A DNA stretch of 64,000 nucleotides from Candidatus Poribacteria bacterium (GTDB taxonomy: Bacteria > Poribacteria > WGA-4E > WGA-3G), in NCBI GenBank assembly GCA_026702755.1, contig JAPPBX010000080.1, forward strand, positions 26,969-90,968. Reading direction: 5' to 3'. The notes beneath the pieces are model-generated. The model ran no database searches. It saw nothing but the letters and a program-made list of their open reading frames with translations, and was not told the origin of the DNA. The translations under genes were made by a program, and so were the position numbers. Below are positions 16,680 through 25,210 of the stretch, piece after piece. How positions within the stretch are numbered: the first letter of the stretch is position 1; each line of letters begins with the position of its first letter.

Positions 16680-17504
16680 TCAAGAAATTAGACATCGAAC
16701 CTGTTGTCCAATATCGGGACTCCGCATCAATGACTCACCGACAAGCATCGCCTGCACATTTGCTTCCCGCAGCCTCGTAACGTCTTCACGCGAATAGATA
16801 CCACTTTCACTTACCACAACCCTGTCCGTCGGGATAGTCTCACGTAATCGGAACGTTGTTGCGATGTCCGTTTCAAACGTGTGCAAATTTCGGTTGTTGA
16901 TACCGATAATCTGCGCATCAACGTCCAACGCGATAGCCAATTCTTCTTGTGTATGTACCTCCACCAGACACGCCAGCGACAACGACTCAGCGACATCCAT
17001 AAACGTCCGCAATTCTGGTGCTGTCAGTGCTGCTACAATTAGTAAGATAGCATCCGCCCCGGCGACGCGCGCTTGATAGATGTGGTAAGCATCAATCGTG
17101 AAATCTTTTCTGAGCAGTGGTACGTCAACGACATCTCGAATTGCGCACAAATAGGCGAGTTCGCCTGAAAAAAAATGTTTGTCCGTGAGCACAGAAATGG
17201 CAGCAGCACCGTTTTCAACGTAGGTTTCGGCAATTGACACCGGATCGAAGTCTTCACGGATAATGCCTTTACTCGGTGATTTCTTCTTCACCTCTGCGAT
17301 AAGCTTAACAGCATCGCTACCCGTAATGGCATCACGGCTTTTGACAGCAAGTTTTGGCTTGCAAGCTGCGCCAAAATCCCGCGTTGGTGGTAGGTTCTTA
17401 ACCTCTGATTCCAACTTCGTAAGCGGCACCTGTGCCTGTTCAGCTGCTAACTCTTTCCGTTTATGTGCGATGATTGTGTCTAATATCAATGCGTTATCCC
17501 TCAC
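16680..17504 (-). CDS. trpC: Indole-3-glycerol phosphate synthase
   Basis: A 274-residue beta/alpha barrel enzyme of tryptophan synthesis, converting carboxyphenylamino-deoxyribulose phosphate to indole-glycerol phosphate. Visible motifs include LIAEVKKKSPSKG (catalytic Lys), VPLLRKDF, GADAILLI, CLVEVHTQEEL, IGINNRNLHTF and VVSESGI. The linker between RDF and LIAEVK is about 24 residues, roughly ten more than I expect, and these extra residues (GAACKPKLAVK) are encoded by copy C of the dispersed palindromic repeat. The start is a GTG at 17504, or a TTG five codons later with GAGGG upstream. It follows trpD with a 10-bp gap on the same strand. Confidence 0.95.
   Translation of the reverse strand: MRDNALILDTIIAHKRKELAAEQAQVPLTKLESEVKNLPPTRDFGAACKPKLAVKSRDAITGSDAVKLIAEVKKKSPSKGIIREDFDPVSIAETYVENGAAAISVLTDKHFFSGELAYLCAIRDVVDVPLLRKDFTIDAYHIYQARVAGADAILLIVAALTAPELRTFMDVAESLSLACLVEVHTQEELAIALDVDAQIIGINNRNLHTFETDIATTFRLRETIPTDRVVVSESGIYSREDVTRLREANVQAMLVGESLMRSPDIGQQVRCLIS
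17338..17377 (+). repeat. Dispersed palindromic element, copy C, inside trpC
   Basis: A nearly complete copy (outer CTTTTG at 17338-17343, inner arms TTTTGGC and GCCAAAA, core GCTTGCAAGC shifted by one base). It lies wholly inside the trpC reading frame and is translated on the minus strand as FGAACKPKLAVK. Confidence 0.8.
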
Positions 17505-17514
17505 CCATAATAGG

Positions 17515-18555
17515 CTAATTGTTGGACACCAACTTCAGACCTTCTAACTTCGCGAGTGCCTCGCCTGAGTCGATGGATTCCGATGCAAGTGCGATACCCG
17601 CATCAAGGCTATCTGCCTTCCCACCTGCAACAATTGCCGCGCCAGCGTTTAGCACAACAATATCGCGCTTGGGTCCTCGTTCGCCTTTCAGCATATTCAC
17701 TATGATTTCAGCGTTCTCCTCTGGCGCACCGCCCAAGAGTGCATCAGGTTCCGTTTTCGGAATTCCGAGTGTTGTGGGATCAAGGGTATAAGTTTCAACA
17801 GCACCGTTTCGGAGTTCCGAGACGCGTGTCGTTGTTGTTGTTGTGATGTCATCTAAGCCATCAGCCCCATGCACAATAAACGCGTGCTGGCACCCGAGAT
17901 TGTTGAGCGCATTTGCGTGCGCTTCAGTCAATTCTGGCGCATAGACCCCAATTACTTGTGCTTGTGGCCCCGCTGGATTGGTTAGCGGTGCTATAGCATT
18001 GAAAATTGTGCGAATTCCGATTTCTCGCCGCGGCCCGATGGCATATTTCATCGCGCCGTGCAGCACCGGCGCGAACAGGAAACCGATGCCGACCTCATCA
18101 ATGCAGTGACCAATTTGTTCAGGTCCAATTTCAATATTCACACCCAACGCCATCAGTACATTCGCGCTGCCGCTCTGACGTGTTACACCGCGGTTGCCGT
18201 GCTTTGCAACCGGTACGCCTGCGCCAGCGGTAACAATAGCGGAAGTTGTTGAGATGTTGAAATGGTTCAAACCCGTCCCACCCGTACTGCACGTATCAAC
18301 AAGTCGGGGAACTATAGGTGTAGCTTGTAAGTCAGGCGCATGGCGTGTCGGAACAGGCGTGGATTTGGCGCGCATTGCACGCGTTGCCCCTGTAAGCTCT
18401 TCTATTGTTTCACCTTTGAGCCGCAGAGCGGTAAGAAAACACGCAATTTGTGCGTCTGTCGTCTCACCCTCCATGATTTCGTTCATGGTATTAATCATCT
18501 CTGCTTCGGTTAGGTTATCTCCTGCTATAACTTTCTGAATTGCTTCACGAATCAC
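17515..18555 (-). CDS. trpD: Anthranilate phosphoribosyltransferase
   Basis: A 346-residue enzyme that joins anthranilate to PRPP in tryptophan synthesis. Recognised parts are the helical N-terminal segment with EIMEGETTDAQIACFLTALR, the pyrophosphate loop DTCSTGGTGLNHFNIST, KHGNRGVTRQSGSANVL (usually KHGNR..SS.SGSADVL) and NPAGPQAQVIGVY. The start is a GTG at 18555 with a strong TAGGAGGAA eight bases upstream. A run of six Thr (ITTTTTTRVS) from repeated ACA/ACG/ACC-type codons is unusual but in a loop. trpC follows directly; no other trp gene is in the window, so the pathway is split in this genome. Confidence 0.95.
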   Translation of the reverse strand: MIREAIQKVIAGDNLTEAEMINTMNEIMEGETTDAQIACFLTALRLKGETIEELTGATRAMRAKSTPVPTRHAPDLQATPIVPRLVDTCSTGGTGLNHFNISTTSAIVTAGAGVPVAKHGNRGVTRQSGSANVLMALGVNIEIGPEQIGHCIDEVGIGFLFAPVLHGAMKYAIGPRREIGIRTIFNAIAPLTNPAGPQAQVIGVYAPELTEAHANALNNLGCQHAFIVHGADGLDDITTTTTTRVSELRNGAVETYTLDPTTLGIPKTEPDALLGGAPEENAEIIVNMLKGERGPKRDIVVLNAGAAIVAGGKADSLDAGIALASESIDSGEALAKLEGLKLVSNN

Positions 18556-18714
18556 GCAGTATTCCTCCTAAAATATGATGCCTACAATTATAGCAAATCT
18601 TCACAGACATTTCAAGAACGACATCTGAATCCAATCCAGAAGAAACTTGCAATTTATCTTCAGATGGTATAATATATCAAGGCGTGTCCCAGATAAAAAG
18701 ATAGTTCTCTTGTA

Positions 18715-18735
18715 CCACAAACTGTGAGTTTGTGG
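18715..18735. repeat. Perfect 9-bp inverted repeat upstream of the GNAT gene
   Basis: CCACAAACT, GTG, AGTTTGTGG form a stable hairpin between a possible -10 box (TATAAT at 18668) and the gene start at 18800. It may be an operator, a 5' untranslated hairpin or a REP-type element. Confidence 0.5.
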
Positions 18736-18799
18736 CATTTGGCGTATAATCCTTCAAACTCATCCTTGTATAAACGAATTTATAAAAAGAAACAAAAAG

Positions 18800-19264
18800 A
18801 TGATCCGAAACTATAAACCGAACGACCTGCAAACCCTTCGAGAGATCACCGCTATCTGTTTCGAGAAAGTGTCCATAGACAAAAACATCGAAGACCAATT
18901 TGGACGTATTGGTGATATGGACTGGAAAGAACGCAAAATGTCCCATATCAATGACGATACAGAAGCAAACCCAGACGGGGTTTTTGTGGCGGAAGTGGAC
19001 AGCGAGATTGCTGGTTATATTACAACCCGAATTAATCACACAACACGGATTGGCAGTATTCCGAACCTCGCTGTGTTACCACAGTTTCAACGCCGCGGTA
19101 TCGGCAGACAGTTGATTGAAAAAGCGTTAGCGTATCTGCAGTCGGAAGGGATGCTTTATGCCCGCATTGAAACTTTGGAACAGAATCCCGTAGGTACAAG
19201 TTTTTATCCGTCCATGGGCTTCACAGAAATTGCAAGGCAGATTCACTACATCCAACCCCTGTAG
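18800..19264 (+). CDS. GNAT family N-acetyltransferase
   Basis: A 154-residue GNAT protein that would transfer an acetyl group from acetyl-CoA to an amine. The fold is visible from the N-terminal MIRNYKPNDL strand, the central GYITTRINHTTRIGSIPNLAV strands and the acetyl-CoA pyrophosphate loop QRRGIGRQLIEKAL (about 100-113), followed by YPSMGFTEI near the C-terminus. The layout resembles RimI-like acetyltransferases but the target is unknown. AAAAAGAAACAAAAAG precedes the ATG and gives no strong ribosome site. It is flanked by trpD (divergent) and a convergent membrane protein gene. Confidence 0.88.
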   Translation: MIRNYKPNDLQTLREITAICFEKVSIDKNIEDQFGRIGDMDWKERKMSHINDDTEANPDGVFVAEVDSEIAGYITTRINHTTRIGSIPNLAVLPQFQRRGIGRQLIEKALAYLQSEGMLYARIETLEQNPVGTSFYPSMGFTEIARQIHYIQPL

Positions 19265-19351
19265 GATGCAGTTGTCAGTTAACAGTACACCGTGAAACAA
19301 AATGTGATGAGTCAAAGCATCTCTTAATTGCGTATTGAGTACTGAATACTA

Positions 19352-21277
19352 TTAAAATAGGAACCGGTACATCGGTTGATTTGTCGTAATTCCTATGAGG
19401 CTCCAGACGCTGCCGACGATAAATTCACCTAAGATTAAGCCCAAGAAAAACGGAATAAGTTTTCGATGCGCGCTTACACCACCGTGCCGAAGGATAATCC
19501 ATTTGATGACTGAACTTACAAAGATCGAAAACCAGAACACATTCATCGACCAACTGCTGGAGATAGCGAACCCAGCAGGATGAAAGGGCCACCAAAAAAG
19601 CCGCATCCGCATTATCATCAGGAAACCGGTAATGAGAAAGCCGATACACATTGCGATGGTTGCTGGTACATCTGGTGCTCTCGGTGAAGTCAGCCAACTT
19701 TGAAGTCGGTTGAAGGGTCGCCCTGCGAACCAGTCCCGCGCCCCCTCAATATAAGAGATATGATAGAATGCCCAAAATGAGGCAAAGGTTCCAATAACGA
19801 TTGCAACGCACATCGCAATCAGCAACCGTCGGTTGGAAATTTCTGTCCGTTCCGCTAATTTAAACCCCTCTAAGATGTGTGGCATCGGATGCCCACGATA
19901 GGCACGGTTGAAGAAGAAGAGATACGCCATTATGGTTAAGTTGTGCGGACCGAGCAGTCGTGTTCCAAAAATGCGAGGCATCATCTCATCGGGTCCAATA
20001 AAGTGTAAATCGTGGACAGGCGATCCGAGTTCCGCACGCATTCGAGTCACTGCTGTGGAGATAGCGTAATAAATACCAAAAAACACGAGGATTACCCAGA
20101 TAGACATTCCTGCTGTTTTGCAAAAGCCAACAATAAAAGCGAGACTTGCGATAAGCCCTAACACTGTCATTCGATAAGACATCGGTTCTTCTGAATCGTC
20201 AACACGTGGATCGTTTCTAAATAATTTGCGTCCAACCTGCGCGAGGTGTTTTCGCGTGGCTACAATTGCGATAACAAACAATCCGAGATATGCCCCGAAG
20301 GATTGTTCATCAGTGAAAGGGAAGTTCGGCATGCCCCGTACGCCTAAAGCATCTCCGAAGATCCGTTCTGCTTTCCAAAATAGGTAGAAAAACCAGCATG
20401 AGAATGACAAGTCAAGTGGAATAAAGAAAGCAATGCCTACTGCAAATGGAAACACGGCTATCGGAGTCCATCCGATTGCACTCCACGGTTTCTGTGTAAA
20501 GAATGGACGGAGGTCATAAAGCCTCCCACCCAAACTCGGCACTGTCGGGTAAAGATAGTGAAGCCCATTGAGGATATCAATTGCGCCAGCGAGACCGAAA
20601 CCGAGCCACATCATCTTGTTTGTCAACAAGTTTGTTCTGCCACCACTTGTCAATTCAAGCGGTAGTTGGATAATAGGATAACTCAGTTTCTCATGTTCTG
20701 TCCACTGTTTCCGGACGAGGCTGTTGATACACACCATCAGGAATACCATAGCGCATAAGAAGCCACCCCAGACAACAGTCGTCGTTAACCACCCTTGAGC
20801 AGTTTCCCATTGGTAAAAGGTTGTTTCGCCGCGGTAGTATTCTGTTAAGAAGGATCTTTCCTTGACAGCCATCCAATCCGGGATATACCGATGAAACAGG
20901 TCTGCCCAGTCATTTTCCGGTGTTGCGTACCAGAAAGCGTACGGAATCATCGGAATCAACACGCGAAGGACATCGTGTCCTGCAAGCGAGGAAGCGATCG
21001 ACAACATGACGTAAATCGTCAACAATTCACCTTGCTGTATTGCAACCGCTGGTGCTATCCGTACCAAGAAAAGGTTAACACATACAATAACAAAGATGCA
21101 GAAAATGACGTTAAAGTAGAGGGAAATAGTGGTCGGATACCCTTGCCCAGCAGAGTCCAGAATCCAGTACATATTCGGGATAATAAGGACAGTACCGAGT
21201 AGGATTGCTCGCCATGATGCTCCAAATTTGGAGGGTTGTCTTGATCTATGAGGTTCTGAGGTTAATTCGCTTTTCAA
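19352..21277 (-). CDS. Polytopic membrane protein, DUF6785/DUF6784-like
   Basis: A 641-residue protein with roughly 12-14 predicted membrane helices. From memory its layout matches the DUF6785 (N-terminal) and DUF6784 (C-terminal) pair, large membrane proteins distantly similar to oligopeptide transporters (OPT). Motifs such as EHEKLSYPIIQLPLEL and RMRAELGSPVHDLHFIGPDE in cytosolic loops fit this. The role is unknown; transport of a peptide or metal chelate is only a guess. The ATG at 21277 has no strong ribosome site. It stands alone between GNAT and Rpn genes. Confidence 0.7.
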   Translation of the reverse strand: MKSELTSEPHRSRQPSKFGASWRAILLGTVLIIPNMYWILDSAGQGYPTTISLYFNVIFCIFVIVCVNLFLVRIAPAVAIQQGELLTIYVMLSIASSLAGHDVLRVLIPMIPYAFWYATPENDWADLFHRYIPDWMAVKERSFLTEYYRGETTFYQWETAQGWLTTTVVWGGFLCAMVFLMVCINSLVRKQWTEHEKLSYPIIQLPLELTSGGRTNLLTNKMMWLGFGLAGAIDILNGLHYLYPTVPSLGGRLYDLRPFFTQKPWSAIGWTPIAVFPFAVGIAFFIPLDLSFSCWFFYLFWKAERIFGDALGVRGMPNFPFTDEQSFGAYLGLFVIAIVATRKHLAQVGRKLFRNDPRVDDSEEPMSYRMTVLGLIASLAFIVGFCKTAGMSIWVILVFFGIYYAISTAVTRMRAELGSPVHDLHFIGPDEMMPRIFGTRLLGPHNLTIMAYLFFFNRAYRGHPMPHILEGFKLAERTEISNRRLLIAMCVAIVIGTFASFWAFYHISYIEGARDWFAGRPFNRLQSWLTSPRAPDVPATIAMCIGFLITGFLMIMRMRLFWWPFHPAGFAISSSWSMNVFWFSIFVSSVIKWIILRHGGVSAHRKLIPFFLGLILGEFIVGSVWSLIGITTNQPMYRFLF

Positions 21278-21387
21278 ATTGCGTGGTGCTTCCTCTCTAT
21301 AGCACGTTTATAGGCTCGGAAATAAAAATCAAATCGGAGCTTTCGTTAAAGATTATCTCAATGACTGTTGAGAAAAACTCTGCATCG

Positions 21388-22338
21388 TTACGGCTCGATC
21401 CCGCTGCCATTTTCCAACATTTGCGCGAAGGTTTCAAGACTGTACGTTCGTAAAACTTCACGACGCAATTCTTTGAGACGTTGCAGGGTTTCAACACTTT
21501 CAAGCATTGGCTTCAACTTTTCCACATCTTTAGCAGAAAATCGAACCTCCAGTGCCTCAAGAATACCTTCAATGATGCTTTCTCGGGCACCTTGTTCAAT
21601 GCCTTGTTCAATGCCCAGTTTTTTGAAGTATTGGACAACATCTGATTGCATGAGGATTTCCTCCGGTATAATTTCACGAATGTCATCAAAGTTGAAGATG
21701 ACGTTACATAAGATAGCCATAGAGGCAAGATAATTCGGCTTGTCCGCCATGTCCATCGGGATAGTTTCTGCAACTTCAATGCAGTGTCGCAACCATTCTT
21801 TAGAACCCATCTCCTCTGGCGGCTTCATTAATGGTGCGAATGGGATGAGTCCTTTCAACTTTGCCTCCAGAATGTCTTGTCCCTCTATCTCAGAGAGTCT
21901 GATTACCTTGTATTTGATGGTAATCTCGTACCCTGGACCGTCTTGGACGTATTCCCCCGGATCATTGAGACCCGCATCCGGATGAAAATAGATGACATGC
22001 GAATAGATAGGTATTCCAAACGTCCGAATCCCTAAACCAACGTAGCCTGCTACGCGGTGCGGCATCGGTATCTGCCTGCTATCGTGCGTCTGAAGTTCGA
22101 GATGCACGATAACTTCTTTTCCGCGGACCCTCGCGTGTATGAAACTATCGGCACGATACCAATTCACTGTCGGCTGTTCTGTTTCAAGAACCCGAATTAC
22201 CTCAGCATCCTGTGTGCCAAGACTGAATCTGATTAGGTCATTCGGATCCCCTCGAATGACGTTTTTTGCCACTGTATCATATCGACCACTCGGAAAATCG
22301 GACGCGTCGGGCTCAGGTTGCTCTATATTTTCTTCCAT
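21388..22338 (-). CDS. Rpn-family recombination-promoting nuclease / putative transposase
   Basis: The start is set at 22338 (MEENIEQPEPDASDF) where AAGGAAAC precedes the ATG; the longer frame from 22419 is not supported. The 316 residues resemble RpnA-type PD-(D/E)XK proteins: an RYDTVAKNVIRGDP opening, VRGKEVIVHLELQTHDSRQIP (catalytic E-x-Q strand), then a helical C-terminus with the typical IEQGIEQGARE motif (about 245-256) and a DUF4351-like tail. Such proteins cut DNA and are scattered in bacterial genomes, often in expanding families. Nothing nearby suggests a mobile element with ends. Confidence 0.8.
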   Translation of the reverse strand: MEENIEQPEPDASDFPSGRYDTVAKNVIRGDPNDLIRFSLGTQDAEVIRVLETEQPTVNWYRADSFIHARVRGKEVIVHLELQTHDSRQIPMPHRVAGYVGLGIRTFGIPIYSHVIYFHPDAGLNDPGEYVQDGPGYEITIKYKVIRLSEIEGQDILEAKLKGLIPFAPLMKPPEEMGSKEWLRHCIEVAETIPMDMADKPNYLASMAILCNVIFNFDDIREIIPEEILMQSDVVQYFKKLGIEQGIEQGARESIIEGILEALEVRFSAKDVEKLKPMLESVETLQRLKELRREVLRTYSLETFAQMLENGSGIEP

Positions 22339-22380
22339 ATTAAGTTTCCTTACAGAGTCAATTAGAAAAATAAAATTGCT

Positions 22381-22410
22381 TTGAAATTTTTTCGGTATGT
22401 CTTGTATAAT
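22381..22410 (+). promoter_or_regulatory. Candidate promoter for the PhyH gene at 22513
   Basis: TTGAAA, an 18-base spacer and TATAAT. The predicted message would begin near 22417 and include the hairpin at 22429 and repeat copy D at 22451. Confidence 0.55.
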
Positions 22411-22428
22411 GCATAGCATGATTCAAAT

Positions 22429-22446
22429 CTCGATCAGCAGATCGAG
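22429..22446. repeat. Short perfect hairpin in the PhyH leader
   Basis: CTCGATC, AGCA, GATCGAG: a 7-bp stem with a four-base loop, five bases before repeat copy D. Confidence 0.5.
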
Positions 22447-22450
22447 GTTA

Positions 22451-22489
22451 CTTTTGGCGAAGCCTGCAAGCCAAACTTGCTATCAAAAG
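22451..22489 (-). repeat. Dispersed palindromic element, copy D
   Basis: Starts CTTTTGGC, has core CCTGCAAGCCAAACTTGC and ends TATCAAAAG, so both 6-bp terminal inverted repeats (CTTTTG and CAAAAG) are intact. It ends 23 bases before the PhyH start codon, inside the 5' untranslated leader. Confidence 0.75.
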
Positions 22490-22512
22490 CCAACGCACTA
22501 AAGGATAACACT

Positions 22513-23349
22513 ATGGATACAATAACAGATCTTGATCCAGCAACAGTCTTTACACCAGAGCACAAAGAATTTGTCGAAAACAATGGGTATTTGCTGATTA
22601 AAAATGCTTTGCCCCCTGATGTTGTCGCGGAAATTGATGCTGCTGTTGACGAGGTTTATGCCAAAGAGGAAGCCGCGGACAGACTTGAGAATGGTGGTAA
22701 ATTAAACCTCCGTAACTGCATCACGCACCACGAGGCTTTCCTTCAACTCCTTGATTGGCAAAAAACGGTGCCGCTCGCCTACGGCGTGCTCAATTGGAAC
22801 GTACAGATGATTACGTCACACCTTATTGTACTCCCCTCAAAAGAGGAGCCGCCTCCTGAGGTGAGGAACCGCATCGGCTTGCACCGCGACGGCGGCACTT
22901 CACATGCGGAAATGCAGGAACCCCACCCTCGGATCATGCTTAAGATTGCCTACGCTATCAGCGACCAATCCGATCCTGCCTCTGGCGCGACCGTGTTGGT
23001 TCCAGGGAGTAACCGGTTGACGGGTAGACCACCACTTGATCCAGATACAGGTTGGGCACGCGGTGCCATCTCTATGAATGTCAATGCCGGAGATGCATTT
23101 CTCTTTGAGCAACGGACATGGCACGGTATAGGGCATAACTGGTCTGGCATGCCCCGCAAAACTATTTTTATGGGCTACGCCTACCGCTGGGTCAAACCGA
23201 TGGATTATATCACGATGCCTGATGAACTGGTTGCCAAATGCAATCCGATCCAGAAGCAATTGATTGGGGTTGTCAGCGATCCACTCAGTTATTATCTACC
23301 GAAAGACCAAGATGTACCGCTGCGAGAATTGCTCAGTTCGCAAGATTAG
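22513..23349 (+). CDS. Phytanoyl-CoA dioxygenase (PhyH) family protein
   Basis: I choose the ATG at 22513 (MDTITDLDPATVF), which has AAGGATAAC upstream, over the frame opening at 22477 inside the repeat. The 278-residue protein is a non-haem Fe(II)/2-oxoglutarate oxygenase. Iron ligands are the His and Asp of GLHRDGG and the His of QRTWHGIG, and the Arg of MPRKTIF probably binds 2-oxoglutarate. ASGATVLVPGSNRL is the usual linking block. Its C-terminal third (YRWVKPMDYI ... DVPLRELL) is close to that of the protein at 58029, so these two are paralogues. The substrate is unknown. Confidence 0.92.
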   Translation: MDTITDLDPATVFTPEHKEFVENNGYLLIKNALPPDVVAEIDAAVDEVYAKEEAADRLENGGKLNLRNCITHHEAFLQLLDWQKTVPLAYGVLNWNVQMITSHLIVLPSKEEPPPEVRNRIGLHRDGGTSHAEMQEPHPRIMLKIAYAISDQSDPASGATVLVPGSNRLTGRPPLDPDTGWARGAISMNVNAGDAFLFEQRTWHGIGHNWSGMPRKTIFMGYAYRWVKPMDYITMPDELVAKCNPIQKQLIGVVSDPLSYYLPKDQDVPLRELLSSQD

Positions 23350-23390
23350 TTGGCAAGCCGACACTCCACAATAAGGATGTGTGCTACTCC

Positions 23391-24296
23391 TTATTCAAGT
23401 TCGCTTTTGAGTGAAAGGCTATAGTCAAGCAGCGCGTTGGCATAGGGTATATTGTGGAGTCCGTACCCACTATCGCCTTTAACCATGTCGTAGTTCAGTT
23501 TTGCGTCCAGATAGGCTTGCGAAGTTTTATCAGGTGCAGCGTCAAGTATCTTTTTGACGGCTTGCATCTTCGATTCTATTTCGGCGCGGTATTGTGGTAA
23601 CTTCGTTTCCATGTTGTTATCAACACTATCGTGACAGCCTGAAGTACTACATGTCGAGAAGTCTGCGATGAATGTGTGGCCTCCATGTTTCGCAACTGTC
23701 TCTGGGTCCTCTTTTGCCATGTGGCAATGTACACATCGTTTCTTCATTGCGCGCACATGCGGCGACGGCATCCGTTTCACACCGGCACCCTCACGTCCAA
23801 GGAACATCTCCGATTGTGATTGGTGAACGATACCTGCGCCCGCGCACCCACAGTCCATTTTATGGCAGTTGACGCATAATTTTTTTGCAGGCTTCACCAA
23901 TAAGTGTTCCTCTTTACTTGTGTGGGAATGGCACGAAGAACAAGCAACAGCGTTCACCGCTGTCTCTATATTGTAAGTATGCCCTGGATAAACCCGATCA
24001 CTGAAGACTTCGTAGCCAGAGGAGTGACAACTCAGACACGAGGTCTGGACTTCGTACGGACCTTCAATCAGGTTGACAAGAGCGTGTGAGTGCCCCGCGT
24101 GCTGCCATTCTTGATAGGCGGGTTCGGTTGCATGGCATTTGCTGCAACCCTCAGCAAACGGTGTTTTTGCGTTAAGGGCAACGTTCTCTATAGGTGCTGC
24201 GTGCAGTGTTCCAATCTGGTCGTAACCACAAATCGTAAAAAGGGCAATTGTTCCCATCAGTAGGGATAACCCTAAAAATAAGAAAACCTGTTTCAT
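23391..24296 (-). CDS. Exported hexahaem c-type cytochrome
   Basis: The 301-residue protein starts with a membrane or signal segment (VFLFLGLSLLMGTIALFTI). It has five CxxCH haem sites (C51, C87, C119, C141, C188) and one CX4CH site (CSTSGCH, 216-222). Extra His residues (HAGHSH near 67, HGGH near 204) could be distal ligands. The C-terminal 70 residues are helical without haem sites, as in cytochrome c554/NrfH-type or tetrathionate-type multihaem proteins. It should carry electrons in the periplasm; a partner reductase is not adjacent. Its maturation would need the Ccm proteins coded at 28-40 kb. No ribosome site stands out before the ATG at 24296. Confidence 0.9.
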   Translation of the reverse strand: MKQVFLFLGLSLLMGTIALFTICGYDQIGTLHAAPIENVALNAKTPFAEGCSKCHATEPAYQEWQHAGHSHALVNLIEGPYEVQTSCLSCHSSGYEVFSDRVYPGHTYNIETAVNAVACSSCHSHTSKEEHLLVKPAKKLCVNCHKMDCGCAGAGIVHQSQSEMFLGREGAGVKRMPSPHVRAMKKRCVHCHMAKEDPETVAKHGGHTFIADFSTCSTSGCHDSVDNNMETKLPQYRAEIESKMQAVKKILDAAPDKTSQAYLDAKLNYDMVKGDSGYGLHNIPYANALLDYSLSLKSELE

Positions 24297-24471
24297 GAGT
24301 TTTAATTATCCTCGTCCAATTTCTCTTTTAAATCAATGGAGTTCTGTTGCTGACTGAATAGACTTGATGATTAAATATAGTATCCGATTGTGTGAAATAT
24401 GTCAACACTTTTTAGTGTTAAAAACTCACGAGTTACGACCTTAAGATTTCGTCAAACTCGCGGGATGACTT

Positions 24472-24485
24472 CGATCTGGAGATCG
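24472..24485. repeat. Short hairpin before the DUF1080 gene
   Basis: CGATCT, GG, AGATCG is followed by CGACTGTAGGAGGG, which supplies the ribosome site. The layout (hairpin, then C[T/A].CTRTAGG near a start codon) is like that at 57996. Confidence 0.35.
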
Positions 24486-24505
24486 CGACTGTAGGAGGGA
24501 CTTTG

Positions 24506-25171
24506 ATGTCTCAATCTGGAAACGGAATTGAACTTTTCAACGGTAAGAATATGAACGGTTGGCTCGCCCGAGGTGGCGCGCCACATCATGAATGGGATGC
24601 TGCTGGTAGTGTTGCTCTCAACCCAGACGATGCGAAACTGCTCGAAACGACAGCCGGTGAAGGGATTTTTTACAACGGTGCTACCGGACGGACGCTTGAT
24701 ATCTACACCGAAGCTGAATACGGTGATTGTGAATTACATGTAGAATTTATGGTGCCACAAGGTTCCAACTCCGGCGTTTACCTCATGGGTAGATATGAGA
24801 TCCAGATATTGGACAGTTGGGGTGAAACGGAACTTGGCTACGGCACCTGTGGCGGCGTTTATTGTCGTTGGATCGACAATCAACCGGTGGATGGCGTGCC
24901 ACCGCGCGTCAACGCCAGCAAACCACCGGGTGAGTGGCAAACCTACGACATCACCTTCCGCGCACCAAAATTTGATGCCAATGGCAGTAAGATAGCCAAC
25001 GCTACCTTCGTCAAAGTCGTGTGGAACGGACAGGTCATCCATGAAGATGTTGAAGTAGTGGGTTGCACACGTGGCGCGATGGTGGAGGAAGAAGCCGCTA
25101 CCGGTCCAGTGCTGTTGCAGGGCGACCATGGACCTGTCGCCTATCGCAATGTTGTGCTAAAACCGATTTAA
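24506..25171 (+). CDS. DUF1080 (3-keto-disaccharide hydrolase-like) protein
   Basis: Start ATG 24506 with GGAGG eight bases upstream; a TTG one codon earlier is also open. The 221-residue protein is a DUF1080 jelly-roll: IELFNGKNMNGW at the start, a central EYGDCELHVEFMVPQGSNSGVYL strand pair, YEIQILDSWG, then PGEWQTYDITFRAP and the closing LLQGDHGPVAYRNVVLKPI. The family includes 3-keto-disaccharide hydrolases and many secreted proteins of polysaccharide users. No signal peptide is seen here, so it is probably cytosolic. A Gfo/Idh/MocA oxidoreductase follows 39 bp downstream, a pairing that fits oxidation followed by cleavage of 3-keto sugars. Confidence 0.9.
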   Translation: MSQSGNGIELFNGKNMNGWLARGGAPHHEWDAAGSVALNPDDAKLLETTAGEGIFYNGATGRTLDIYTEAEYGDCELHVEFMVPQGSNSGVYLMGRYEIQILDSWGETELGYGTCGGVYCRWIDNQPVDGVPPRVNASKPPGEWQTYDITFRAPKFDANGSKIANATFVKVVWNGQVIHEDVEVVGCTRGAMVEEEAATGPVLLQGDHGPVAYRNVVLKPI

Positions 25172-25210
25172 GCCGTTTTAACTACAAACATACCGGACTA
25201 AGGAAATGTT

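Noticed and set aside
17815..17850. Run of six Thr codons in trpD as a possible frameshift or slippage site
   Set aside because: The frame is intact on both sides and the run falls in a loop; mixed codons make slippage unlikely.
21388..22338. Rpn-type gene as an insertion sequence
   Set aside because: No terminal inverted repeats or target duplications are visible around it.
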